From: Caprimulgus europaeus | Taxonomy: Eukaryota; Chordata; Aves; Caprimulgiformes; Caprimulgidae | Direction: 5' to 3' | DNA: 64,000 nucleotides | NCBI GenBank assembly: GCA_907165065.1 | Contig: OU015523.1 | Location: forward strand, 22,471,834 to 22,535,833 | Shown here: positions 27,401-35,062 of the stretch, piece by piece | Numbering within the stretch: the first letter of the stretch is position 1 | How the letters are laid out: every line of letters begins with the position of its first letter | Position numbers and translations under genes: made by a program | The notes under the pieces: model-generated | What the model was told of the DNA's origin: nothing | Database searches by the model: none | What the model saw: only the letters and a program-made list of their open reading frames with translations

Positions 27401-30400
27401 CAAATCAGTGGTTAAACTACATTTACCTTCTATGGGGCCTGAATTTTATCCAGTGTTGTCTGTTTAGTCTCTTCTATCCCTTCTAGACACAATTATTAAG
27501 TTTTATATTTGTAGCTAGATTAAGATAGTGTCAAAGTATGACACTTATTAAAGTTTTTCTCCATTTATTTAAGTTTAAGTGAAAACTTTTTTATTCTTAA
27601 GCATTTATACTACTCAATTGCAACTGAATCAGCAGCGCTTTTTGATAAGGGGTGATTAATCCTGCCATTTTGCTGAGCAGAGTTTGCATTTTGCAGCACA
27701 TGGAAAAACTCTCTTTAATTTCTTACATGTTTCTGATAACCCCTAGGCCATGCTGAGCAAACAAAAGCTTTTATTGCTATCCTTGTGACTCAGCAGAGTT
27801 TCAAGGGTGAAATAACAAGGAGAGTGCCGAAAGGGGTAAACACTTTTTAAATGAAAAGTCAACTAGAAAATAATTTCTAAGGCAAAGTAATATTCCAGGT
27901 ATCATTTCAAAGCAGAAGGGAAGACAGATCCTTTCTGATGTATCAAAAGCCAGATCCAACATTCACTGACATCAGATTTTCTGTGATTTCCGTGGTATTT
28001 GTGTAAAGATACATGGGTGAAATTGATTTTACCCAATATAAATTTTTACAATGCAGATATCTAGATTCTCATTGTACCTGACAGAAAGAAATAAGCTCTT
28101 CTTTGGCATCTAAATTAACCATATGAGAAAACTTGAAAAATCTATCACAAACCCAGGGTCTTAAGCAACTAGCTCAGAGATGTCTCCATCTTTGATGCAC
28201 AAATTATTCCCATTCTATTTGCAGAAACCAGATTGTGCTGATTTGATCTACCTTCACAAGGACAAAAAACCTGGAAGTGACCTACTCCTACCACTGTGTA
28301 CTCCATTCCCTGGTTGTTCTAAAAGCCTTCATAAAGTGATCATACTCCACCTTTCTAACTAATGAGGTTTATGCCCTCACTATTCCAATGAAAAGACTGC
28401 TATAATGTAAATCTACTTCCCTTCCCATTTTCAATATACGTGTATTCACAGTTGGCTAATAATCAATTTTTCTTTCTCAAGCACAGTCATTCAACTGAAC
28501 TATCTCCTCTGAATATTTATCCACTCTATAATATTTACAGAAAACATTCATATCAAAAGAACAGTTGGTATCACAGAATCGTATCATTTGTTGTCATATA
28601 ATGTGCACTTTTCTAATTTTGTGATCTCACCTATAAGACAAATAATTGTATAATTCATTTCTCAAGGTCTTCCAGTTCTTCTGGAGTCTTAATCTTTTGT
28701 CCTGTTTTGTTCTTACCTATCATGGTGTGTCATCAGACCTTTCTTTATTCAACAACTAAGCTACTAATAATACGACAATGTTAGATCTAGCCCGCAGTCT
28801 AACAGCTTGCCACAAGCATGCTTAGTACAAACTGCTAACCTTTCCTTTCTAGTTAGTTTCCTACCTACTTCACTGTCCTTACCTTTCCCATTTTTTTCTA
28901 AATTGACAGTCCCAAGGAGTATTGCAGTTTTTTTTTCCTTCTAATTCTAAAGGATGATTTTGGAGGAAAGATATGTGTTGAAGCTTCATATGCTCTTAGG
29001 GGGCCCTATCCATATCTTTAAAGTTGTATTTGTTCATCTATTCACTGTCCACAGAAAAAAAAAGTAAATTAATAACATAAATGTTTCTTGCCCATATTTT
29101 AAGAAAACTTTGTCATATGCAGTTACCTAATCTCTGACTTCTTGAATTTTGCATGGTCCTCTTCAGCTTTCCTGTAGAAAAAAAAACAACAATAAAAAAA
29201 CCCACAACACAAAAGCATATGATTCCCCTCTAGTTTATGATGTTGTGGATAGAATAAAAGCATGTTCTGAAACTGTTTAATAATGAGGGACAGTATTACA
29301 AGTGTTTTGCTGAATCAGGACCTTATTAAGAACAGTGCAGATGGAATTAACACTACAGGCTTCACTTCATTTACTGGACTTTGTTGACAACTGTCCTATT
29401 GTAGGACAATCAACAAAATAGGATATTGAAAAATGAGGTCAAACAAGCCTTAATAAATGAAGCAGGTCTTACTCCACCTATTTTATGGACTCTCTAGGAC
29501 ACATAGGGTGCAGCTTTACCTGGTGCCAAGTGACAGCCTCATTAGCTAACACTCTAAGGAATATGCATTAATGGATCCACATCCCTAGGGACATATGAGT
29601 GTATTTTCATTCATCTCAGCCTATGCCAGCAGATCTCTAACCTGAACTTTCTTTTAGATGGCAAAGGACAGCAACCCTGCAAACACAGAACAACTAATAA
29701 GCCTTGGGAGAGAAAAACAAAACAAAACAAAATAAAACAAAGAGATATTTTAGTAATTCTTTAAAATATAGAAGTTTTGTGAGTTGGTCTTAGGGCTCAG
29801 CCTCACTGGTTTGGTCAAGGCATGGACATACAGGAGTTTGAGAAAAAAGTTTGCCCAAGGAAAGACATTGGTGTCAAACTTCCCACAGCAGCACTTGGAA
29901 GATGGAAGATGTGAAAGCAATAATATAGGATGTTCCCCAGGATCTGTTGAAAAGCAAGGCAAACACTCCAGAGAGAAATAGTTGTGAGGACTTCTGATGT
30001 TTATATGCAAAGTTTACTTAAACTGTACCTACCTGAATTGGTAAATTTCACATCTCTCAAATTCGTTTTTCAGATCACTTTCTTGAAAGACTTGTTGTAT
30101 CTATATGGAGAAGAGAAATCTTGAACCAATACAGTAATTACAAATACACCCAGCTGCACACTGCATTCATGCATTTAATACTAAATAACTTTTACTAACT
30201 AAATAACTTTTCCATCCTGAATCTAGGCTACAGAAGCAAACTTTTTCTTTGATGCTTCACTGATTTTCACAAATAAGGAATATATTGAGATCTGACCAGG
30301 TTTAGGACCTGAAATATCTCATTTTGGAGGGAGAAAAAAGCCATCAACAGCAGGCCATGTTAGGGAATTAATGTACCTACCACTCACTCTTGAATTACCC

Positions 30401-33000
30401 AGAGACCAATAGGTTCTTACCAATTGTTCAACATCAAAGGCAAGGACTTTGAAATCAGTTGATGATCTGTTTCGCAAAGCTGGAATGAATGATGTCCCAG
30501 AGAGTATTTTGAATGTTCCCATGTAGCCATGAGTATTCCCATATGCTTCAGCTAGATAATTGAAAATAAAACTAATTGTTTTGAATTATATAGAAATAAG
30601 TGAAAAACATTGTGTTAGTGCTGATTTTAAAAAAGTGATACATTTTTCAATGTTTATGATAGTTAAAACTGTAAACATATTTTTATGAATATATTTTTCC
30701 TTGGTTCTCATTACTTTCAATTCTATTTTAAATGCCGTTTCATAGTAGCACTATGAATGGATAAAGGGGACAATAGTGTGTACAGTTATGTGTAACATAA
30801 TGGACAAAGATAGAATGATAGTTACTGAATTTTGATTTTTCTGTGTGTTCTGGATTAAAAACATTAAGAATTACGACTTCACACTTTCTGTAGTAAATGC
30901 TGTGCACTTTTTATATAAATGTACACTGTTTTTGATGACAGCACTGGAAACACTGTTGTCAGACTAGTTAAATTATTTTTGACCTGACCTTTCTTACCAT
31001 TACATGCATAAAATGCTGTGACGATTTATGAGGAAACTAGATAACTGGTCCTTACTGAAAATTTAATCTTGATTTTTTAATACGTTACTCTATATGAGGT
31101 ATGCATAAAGGAATTCATTATGCTTAAAAAATATTTCCTGACTGTGTAACACTGGAAATTTTCAGATAAGACCTGAATTAATGTGGTTGATCGATAGAAA
31201 ATGCCTTTTGCTTACCTGTTACAGTACCAGTGGTATTTTTAGGTTGTGCTTGAAGGCACTAACATTCAAAATAAGTTTTAACACAAAAGCAGAAAACTAA
31301 TAAATACTATAATAAACAGCTTGTGATGGAAGGAACAGCCTAGTGACACCAATTTGCTACTATCAAATAGTAACATCAGACTACTTTGAGCTTTTTTGAA
31401 GGCCATTTATCCTTACAATAGTTGCAAACCTGTTTAAACAAATGTTCCTAAATAGCAAAGGCCTTTTTTTTGTTATATGCCAAATACAATTTTTTAAATG
31501 TTTTGTAATTATTATTTGTAGATGACTAAATTTTTGCCTATTCATCTTGTAAAACCTAAGAAATAAATTTAAATCCTTGTCTCTAACTAGATGTAATAGA
31601 AAGTCAGTAAGGAGAACAAGTTTTAAAATCTCGAATGAAAAACAATAACAAGTAAAATAATAAAAAAGAATATTCTGACAAAACAGGTTTGTTGGTTTGG
31701 GTTTTTTTTTTAATATGCCTTACAGCTAGTTTAGTCTTCATGTGCTTCAGCGTGAAATAGTATGGTTAATGAAGGCATCAAAAACTTTAATTTATCTGAG
31801 CTATTTTTTCAGCTACAAAAATCACTATAATGAAAAAAATACCTTTATGGAACCTTTTGCCTAACCTGTTTCCTTCACTCCATTTCAAAATGTCTTTTTG
31901 CTCTTAGCTATGGGGGATCCATAGACCTAAATACATTTCCTTTAAACCAAAAATCAAGGTCACAGAAGGGTTGAGGTTAGAAGACAGCTCTGGAGGTCAT
32001 TTGGTCTAACCTCGCTGCTCAAGCAGGGCCACCTACAGCCAGTTGGCTAGGGCCATGTCGAGACAGCTTTTAAATATCTCCGAGGATGGAGACTCCACAA
32101 TCTCATCAGTCCTTCACTGGACTCTCTCCAGTAGCTCCATGTGTCTCATGTACTGGGGAGCCCAGAATTGGACACGGTACTCCAGGTGTGGTCTTACGCA
32201 CAGTCAACATACACCCACAGGATCTTTAAACTAAAATTTCAGTTCAATTTAAAAAACATTCTATGTCGATTTTTAAATTTAGTTTACTTTGAGTATCAGT
32301 AGCTTGATCCTGTCACATTCTGATCATTGGCTAAATATTAAGGATTACTTTTACCTTATTTTAACATAAGGCTGAGAGCTGACTGCCTAATGTAGGATCT
32401 CTCTCACTCCAAGAGATTACTTTAAAATAATATTTTTTTATAAAAATGAAAAGATTCCAAGAGATGTAGAACACCTAAGGCTCCCCACAGACTTCAGTGG
32501 ATTGTCCATATCTTTGAGTTAAACCTCATACATGGAGAAAAAAGCAAAAATTCACAATTTGCCATATTACCTTCTCTAGTTGATGAATTCAATTGAATAA
32601 CTAAAACTTTATGAAAATTCTTTTCTATGGCTTCAGGACATGCTTCAAATGCTTGTTTTATTGCCTATTTTGTTCAAAACAATTTCCAGTGGAGAAGAGG
32701 AGGAAAACCTTAAAAAAATCCTCCAAAATGCAATCTCCCCTGGCCAGCATAAAAGCATAACATGAAATGTGAAATATAATTAAAATGACACCACTGGCTT
32801 CAAAGTCTGAATGTCTACAGAAGAACTCCTGAGAAGGTAAAGGTTGGCTGCTTACCTTGTTCTAATTCCTGGATTGATAACCATGAAAGTACAATCAGTC
32901 CAACACAAACACACACAAAAACTGCAAGTAGAGAGGCAAACAAAATTTCGTAGTAACTAAGAGGAACATATTTCTTATCAGATGATATTTTCAGCTTCAT
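3335..33000 (-). CDS. TMPRSS15: TMPRSS15 (enteropeptidase), 5' half, 13 coding exons, partial at left edge
   Basis: Enteropeptidase is a type II membrane serine protease of the duodenal brush border that cleaves trypsinogen to trypsin (family knowledge). Exons joined in minus-strand order: 33000-32856, 30551-30421, 30100-30033, 26865-26723, 25017-24973, 20212-20093, 13624-13516, 10421-10312, 9195-9058, 7904-7755, 5401-5299, 4813-4663, 3476-3335. All junctions are GT/AG and in phase, giving 518 codons plus one base with no internal stop. Domain order is signal anchor (about residues 19-41), SEA (about 62-163), LDLRA (180-217), CUB1 (221-336), MAM (343-497) and a Pro/Thr linker. This is the unique order of TMPRSS15, and the length fits the first half of the roughly 1019-residue human protein. 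CUB2, LDLRA2, SRCR and the catalytic domain were not found in 1-3334. NxS/T sequons occur in most extracellular exons. Oddities: no Gly at position 2, three residues missing in the SEA hairpin, and an extra Cys at 236. Confidence 0.96.
4663..4813 (-). CDS. TMPRSS15: TMPRSS15 exon 12: MAM domain, third part
   Basis: 151 nt, phase 2 in and 0 out, residues 421-471. It reads [20 protein letters not shown], then [20 protein letters not shown] and [11 protein letters not shown], nearly the same as the mammalian segment. One sequon (NET). The acceptor is CCCTCTAG and the donor AAG|GTTTGT. Confidence 0.96.
5299..5401 (-). CDS. TMPRSS15: TMPRSS15 exon 11: MAM domain, second part
   Basis: 103 nt, phase 1 in and 2 out, residues 387-420 plus two bases of Trp421. 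It reads [20 protein letters not shown], then [15 protein letters not shown], with the third MAM cysteine at C417. The acceptor is TTGTAG. The donor TTG|GTATTC is weak compared with its neighbours, and reading past it stays open for about 54 codons, but splicing here restores the conserved FWY-x-MY of the family with exon 12. Confidence 0.93.
5466..5535. repeat. AT-rich low-complexity tract in intron 10
   Basis: Almost pure A/T, with two copies of a TAAAATTATTTTTTA unit spaced about 28 bp apart and local self-complementarity. It is a simple AT-rich intronic tract. Confidence 0.7.
5536..7754 (-). other. Intron 10 remainder, no recognised element
   Basis: AT-rich unique-looking sequence with no CR1 tail, LTR terminus or credible exon seen on either strand. 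Confidence 0.5.
7755..7904 (-). CDS. TMPRSS15: TMPRSS15 exon 10: MAM domain, first part
   Basis: 150 nt, phase 1 in and out, residues 337-386. It reads [20 protein letters not shown], then [14 protein letters not shown] and [12 protein letters not shown]. It carries the MAM opening signature C-x-F-E-x-G-F-C-x-W with C343 and C350. The acceptor is TTCACAG and the donor CAG|GTAAGA. Similarity to the mammalian exon is very high. Confidence 0.97.
8140..8560. other. GC-richer unclassified patch in intron 9
   Basis: This part of intron 9 is clearly richer in G/C than its flanks. It holds two overlapping short plus-strand frames (8231-8443 and 8301-8498) with no domain. It may be an old repeat; I could not assign a family. 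Confidence 0.35.
9058..9195 (-). CDS. TMPRSS15: TMPRSS15 exon 9: CUB1 domain, end
   Basis: 138 nt, phase 1 in and out, residues 291-336. It reads [20 protein letters not shown] and continues to [15 protein letters not shown], close to mammalian RAS..TNPGTIRIFSNQVTA...GFNATYTAFNSSELN. Sequons NAT and NTS are present. The acceptor is TTCTCAG and the donor ACA|GTAAGT. There are no cysteines in exons 8 or 9, so the extra Cys in exon 7 has no partner within CUB1. Confidence 0.96.
10312..10421 (-). CDS. TMPRSS15: TMPRSS15 exon 8: CUB1 domain, middle
   Basis: 110 nt, phase 2 in and 1 out, residues 254-290. It reads [20 protein letters not shown], then [17 protein letters not shown], matching mammalian RVNQGLSIKL...IYEGVGSSKILR. 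The position usually held by the calcium-site Asp of CUB domains (D.L.I.EG region) carries Asn here (DNLNIFEG). One sequon (NFT) is present. The acceptor is TATCTTAG and the donor GAG|GTAAGT. Confidence 0.94.
10422..12771 (-). other. Intron 7, 3' part, no recognised element
   Basis: AT-rich sequence between exon 8 and the LTR fragment. A short T run at about 10469-10480 and scattered AT stretches are present; no repeat family or exon was recognised. Confidence 0.5.
12772..13155 (-). mobile_element. Antisense avian ERV LTR fragment in intron 7
   Basis: Read on the plus strand, it starts TGTGGTGGTTTTACCAC (inverse of the ...GGTTAAACCACAACA end) and finishes CCTAGGACA (inverse of the TGTCCTG start). 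It shares the internal GATGTCATATGG...GAATA block with the LTRs at 34421 and 45620. At about 384 bp it is shorter than the 589-bp copy, so it carries internal deletions. Flanks TTAAA and CTAAA are a one-mismatch candidate target-site duplication. A 121-codon plus-strand frame across it is a shadow. Confidence 0.75.
13516..13624 (-). CDS. TMPRSS15: TMPRSS15 exon 7: CUB1 domain, first part
   Basis: 109 nt, phase 1 in and 2 out, residues 218-253. It reads [20 protein letters not shown], then [16 protein letters not shown], matching the opening of enteropeptidase CUB1. C221 and C249 are the usual disulfide pair. C236 (in [10 protein letters not shown]) is an extra cysteine that the mammalian sequences I know lack. 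The acceptor is TTTACAG; the donor is ACT|GTAAGC. An open frame on the opposite strand over this exon (13482-13667) is a shadow. Confidence 0.94.
15003..15970 (-). mobile_element. CR1 LINE, 5'-truncated, 3' end at 15003
   Basis: The octamer tail, seen here as TCACAGAA repeated three times, marks the 3' end of a CR1 element on the minus strand. The reverse-transcriptase C-terminus follows and similarity stops near the GGGACTCCAC block at about 15970. It lies in intron 6 in the same orientation as TMPRSS15. Avian CR1s are typically 5'-truncated like this one. Confidence 0.93.
15322..15849 (-). pseudogene. CR1 ORF2 reverse-transcriptase C-terminal fragment
   Basis: A 175-codon uninterrupted minus-strand frame inside the CR1. 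It contains [44 protein letters not shown] and [13 protein letters not shown], typical of the C-terminal third of CR1 reverse transcriptase. The catalytic core and endonuclease are absent, so it cannot be active. The open frame suggests a fairly young insertion. A 131-codon plus-strand frame over the same bases is a shadow. Confidence 0.9.
16655..16739 (+). mobile_element. CR1 3' tail fragment
   Basis: Begins near CAGGGGGATTGGACTAGATG and ends with the octamer repeat GTGGTTCTGTGATTCTGTGA. It is an 85-bp plus-strand CR1 tail in intron 6, opposite in orientation to the CR1 at 15003. Confidence 0.88.
18221..18262. repeat. (TGAA)n microsatellite
   Basis: About ten uninterrupted copies of the tetranucleotide TGAA/AATG in intron 6. 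Pure and long enough to be length-polymorphic. Confidence 0.97.
18823..18849. repeat. (AAAC)n microsatellite
   Basis: A short A run followed by five or six AAAC copies in intron 6. Confidence 0.9.
19203..19292 (-). mobile_element. CR1 3' tail fragment, antisense
   Basis: TCACAGAATCACAGAAGG followed by TTGAGGTTGGAAGGGACC and GTCATCTGGTCCAAACC is the reverse complement of a CR1 3' end. About 90 bp, in intron 6. Confidence 0.9.
19320..19570. other. CpG-richer patch in intron 6
   Basis: About nine CpG dinucleotides in 250 bp, in DNA where they are otherwise rare. It directly follows a CR1 tail but does not look like CR1. A 70-codon plus frame (19321-19533) has no recognisable domain. It could be an old repeat or a small regulatory element. 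Confidence 0.4.
19730..19880. repeat. AT-rich tract in intron 6
   Basis: A long stretch made almost only of A and T with many TTAT/TATT units, between the CpG-richer patch and exon 6. Confidence 0.6.
20093..20212 (-). CDS. TMPRSS15: TMPRSS15 exon 6: first LDL-receptor class A module
   Basis: 120 nt, phase 1 in and out, residues 178-217. One exon encodes the complete module with six cysteines at 180, 187, 193, 200, 206 and 217. The calcium-cage signature [13 protein letters not shown] (200-212) is intact. The acceptor is ATTTTAG and the donor GTG|GTAATG. As a symmetrical exon coding a self-contained module it could be skipped without a frameshift. Confidence 0.96.
20213..23820 (-). other. Intron 5, 3' part, no recognised element
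   Basis: AT-rich sequence with a short TA run near 21945 and a (GTTTTT)n-like stretch near 22510-22540. No transposon family or exon was recognised. Confidence 0.5.
23825..24135. other. GC-richer unclassified patch in intron 5
   Basis: This patch holds a 100-codon plus-strand frame (23836-24138, [14 protein letters not shown]...) that ends in a C-rich stretch. I see no domain, splice structure or repeat terminus to classify it. A decayed repeat is the most likely explanation. Confidence 0.3.
24973..25017 (-). CDS. TMPRSS15: TMPRSS15 exon 5: short Thr/Ser-rich linker
   Basis: 45 nt, phase 1 in and out, encoding [16 protein letters not shown]. It matches the mammalian linker (ENFSTIS... or DKLTTTSHLATPG-like) between SEA and LDLRA. 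The acceptor is CTTCCAG and the donor CAG|GTCAGT. It has one sequon (NLT) and looks O-glycosylatable. Because its length is a multiple of three, skipping it would keep the frame. Confidence 0.88.
25018..26722 (-). other. Intron 4, no recognised element
   Basis: AT-rich; only short A or T runs stand out. No repeat family or extra exon was recognised. Confidence 0.5.
26723..26865 (-). CDS. TMPRSS15: TMPRSS15 exon 4: SEA domain, C-terminal part
   Basis: 143 nt, phase 2 in and 1 out, residues 115-162 with a split codon at each end. It reads [20 protein letters not shown], then [20 protein letters not shown] and DVSSIQVT, matching the strand-helix-strand end of the enteropeptidase SEA domain. Two sequons (NKT, NLT) are present. 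The acceptor has a strong pyrimidine tract ending TGCTAG; the donor is CAG|GTAATG. Confidence 0.95.
26866..30032 (-). other. Intron 3, no mobile element recognised
   Basis: AT-rich, with an (AAAAC)n-like stretch at about 29714-29742. Several short AG...GT intervals that keep phase 2 occur (for example 28840-28848 and 28883-28897), but none restores the Asn-Gly expected at this junction. Confidence 0.5.
30033..30100 (-). CDS. TMPRSS15: TMPRSS15 exon 3: SEA domain, middle
   Basis: 68 nt, phase 0 in and 2 out. It reads [20 protein letters not shown] then QF, matching the mammalian segment that contains SSNLKNEYKNSRVLQF. The acceptor is ATATAG and the donor CAG|GTAGGT. Intron 2 before it is only about 320 nt. 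Joined directly to exon 4, it gives QF-S-VVVIF, three residues shorter than the mammalian QF-ENG-S hairpin. Confidence 0.92.
30421..30551 (-). CDS. TMPRSS15: TMPRSS15 exon 2: stalk and start of SEA domain
   Basis: 131 nt, phase 1 in and phase 0 out, residues 49-92. After a short stalk ([11 protein letters not shown]) it reads GTFKILSG, then [12 protein letters not shown], matching the first strand and helix of the enteropeptidase SEA domain. The acceptor is ATCTAG and the donor TTG|GTAAGA. One sequon (NRS) is present. Reading past the donor gives about 30 codons before a stop; these do not resemble the family and are intron. Confidence 0.95.
31216..31248 (-). other. Candidate 33-nt phase-preserving cassette in intron 1
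   Basis: On the minus strand an AAG acceptor-like dinucleotide and a GTAAGC donor bracket 33 nt that keep phase 1 on both sides. They would insert [14 protein letters not shown] residues with one sequon between residues 48 and 49. An upstream TAG acceptor would create a stop in this phase. Mammalian enteropeptidase has no matching stalk segment and AAG acceptors are uncommon, so this may be chance. Confidence 0.25.
31955..32225 (-). mobile_element. CR1 fragment, antisense, in intron 1
   Basis: CACAGAAGGGTTGAGGTTAG, then a GTCATTTGGTCTAACCTCG block, GAGACTCCACAATCTC and CCCAGAATTGGACACGGTAC, match the CR1 3' region in reverse orientation. An internal deletion joins the tail to the RT end. About 270 bp. 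Confidence 0.88.
32856..33000 (-). CDS. TMPRSS15: TMPRSS15 exon 1: start, cytosolic tail and signal anchor
   Basis: Encodes residues 1-48 plus one base (phase 1). The tail is short and basic ([10 protein letters not shown]), followed by [20 protein letters not shown] and further hydrophobic residues to about 41, a single signal-anchor helix. The SYYEI-like junction and the following helix align with mammalian enteropeptidase. The start is supported by an in-frame TAA 27 nt upstream (33025-33027), a purine at -3 and a TATA box about 80 nt upstream. The donor is AG|GTAAGC. Mammalian proteins start Met-Gly, a potential myristoylation site; this one starts Met-Lys. Confidence 0.95.
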
Positions 33001-33075
33001 TTCTGTCTTGAAAGCTTGTATGAATTAAGGACTGACAAAAGACACAACTGAAAAGGAGGGTAATAATCCACATGA

Positions 33076-33145
33076 ACAGATATTTATAGGAGATGCTTGT
33101 AAATTAATTACGTCATAAAACTTAATTGACATAGGTTTTTATAGC
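33076..33145 (-). promoter_or_regulatory. TMPRSS15: Putative TMPRSS15 core promoter
   Basis: Read on the minus strand upstream of the ATG. TATAAATA lies at 33088-33081, so transcription would start near 33055-33060 and give a 5' UTR of about 55-60 nt. GTAATTAATTTAC (33111-33099) is a 10/13 match to the palindromic HNF1 consensus. TGACGTAA (33115-33108) is CRE/ATF-like and overlaps TTTTATGA (33120-33113), a CDX-type site. A second TATA-like TATAAAAA is at 33143-33136. HNF1 and CDX2 are known intestinal regulators, which fits a duodenal gene. The sites are consensus matches only. Confidence 0.6.
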
Positions 33146-34420
33146 TTTATTGAACAGTCATATTCATGCACAAGATACACAAATACAAAGAAAATAATTC
33201 TCTTCAGAAAGGAACAACTTCAGATTATGTCTCAGATAAAGAATAAACAAAACCACAGAAATGTGAGGCTGGTCACTGGGTTTGCACTATTTCTTGTAAT
33301 TTGATATTTTAAAGTGAAACTTAATATAAAATACTGCTATCAGATTTACTGTGACAACAGTGAAAACCGTATCTTTCATCATTCTGCTTCAAAAGTTTCT
33401 TTAAAAACAACTTTATGTGTACAGGAAATGATCGCAAATGAGTTTTCTAGTACTATGCCATAGTTCAGCAATGTTTTCAGCACTGGATGGTAATTCAACA
33501 GTACAAATTTGATGTATGTAAGGCGTGGTTCTTTGACCACATACCTGGAGAACTAACCAGAGAAGACATTATGAAATGTATGCTTATTTTACACTTTTTT
33601 GCCAGGCATAAATGTGCCATGGGATGCAAGCCGTTGATAAAGTTAAAACATTGTGGATGGCCAGCGCAGTTCCTTAGTAAAGCAAGGGTAAATTAAACAA
33701 TGTACCAATCAGGCCAAACGTTCTGTTACAAATTTAATCTGTCAAAATTTTTGAGTGAATCAGCTCCAGAAGTATAAAGTCATACTGATTTTATGTTTTG
33801 TGTCCTTTGAGCTACTCCTTTTGACTCTGGATTAGAGGTCCTAAATCCAGATTTATAGTACGACATTCTTCAGTTCTCCTTATGGAACGGGAGAATCTGA
33901 GCTCTATTCCCACCTATTAAAGGAAAGGGAAAGTTATCTGAGCCAATCGTTGGAAGAGAAACCCTCTAGCTATCTGTAAATTGATAGAAATTGAGATAAT
34001 ATAAATTGGGAAGAAATTAGAAAGGCTTCAAATAAGACTCTTGGATGACATAGCAGTTCTCTGTCTTTGAAGACTGAGATATTTGAAAGCATCTGCAACA
34101 CAACTGGTCAGATTTAAAGTACTCTAAATCAAAATATCACTGATTACAGTCTGGCTGAAGACATAACAGCATAGGTAGTGTCCAGTTGGAGTTGTGACTC
34201 CTACAAATGAACTCATTTGTTAAACAACTGTAGCTGGCAGCAAGGTCATGGTAGCAAGAACTAGTAGGCAAGCCCTAGACACTGAGCTGATAGTAATTAA
34301 GAGTGAGGTTGTTAATTCATTTGTTTGTAACATATAGTCTATACTACTAAGAGCTGGTTAAAAAAGAATATAAGAACCCATGATTTCACATACTCGTTTG
34401 TAAATCTTTAAAATTAGAAG
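33146..34420. other. Upstream flank of TMPRSS15, no gene recognised
   Basis: AT-rich sequence between the promoter and the solo LTR. A 69-codon plus frame (33487-33696) has no domain. Proximal regulatory elements could lie here, but I cannot name any. Confidence 0.4.
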
Positions 34421-35009
34421 TGTCCTGATTTTGGCTGGAATAGAGTTAATATTCTTCATAGTAGCTGGTATAATACTGTGGTTTTGATTTAAGATGAGAA
34501 GAATGTTGATAACACACCAATGTTTTAGTTATTGATGAGCAGTTCTTACATTAAGTCAAGGACTTTTGAGCTTCTCATGCTGCCCTGTCTGTGAGGAGAG
34601 GAGAGTGAGGGTGCACAAGAAGCTAGGAGGGTACACAGCTGGGACAGCTGACCCAAACTGAACAAAAGGATATTCCAAACCATATGATGTCATGCTCAGC
34701 ATACAAATCTGGATAAAGAAGGAACTGGGGGGTTGTTCAGAGTGATGGAGTTTGTCTTCCCAAATAAACGTTATGTGTGATGGAGCCCTGCTTTCCTGGA
34801 GATGGCTGAACACCTTCCTGCTAATGGGAAGTAGGAAATTAATTCCTAGTTTTGCTTTGCTTGCCTGAACAGCTCTTGCTTTACTTATTAAACTGTCTTT
34901 CTCTCAGCTCACGAATTGCCTCTTCTGATTCTCTCTCCCATCCCACTGTGAGAGGGAGTGAGTGAGTGGCCATGTGGTGTTTGGCTGCCAGCCAGGTTAA
35001 ACCACAACA
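34421..35009 (+). mobile_element. Avian endogenous retrovirus solo LTR
   Basis: Starts TGTCCTGATTTTGGCTGG and ends GGTTAAACCACAACA, the TG...CA termini of a well-known avian ERV LTR family. It is 589 bp with no adjacent gag, pol or env sequence, so it is a solo LTR. It has pyrimidine-rich and GTGAGAGGGAGTGAGTGAG-like stretches near the 3' end. Five-base flanks (AGAAG and GAGGG) do not form an exact target-site duplication. It lies about 1.4 kb upstream of the TMPRSS15 start. Confidence 0.88.
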
Positions 35010-35062
35010 GAGGGGCAGACCTCAACATTGTGCCAACTCTAGCTTACCATTAATCATGAATT

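Noticed and set aside
28840..28848. 9-nt microexon candidate in intron 3
   Set aside because: It has the right length and phase but encodes Lys-Glu, not Asn-Gly, and its acceptor lacks a pyrimidine tract. Such short AG...GT intervals occur by chance.
28883..28897. 15-nt microexon candidate with a GTAAGG donor
   Set aside because: In phase it would add five residues (about RKKWE) that do not match the family.
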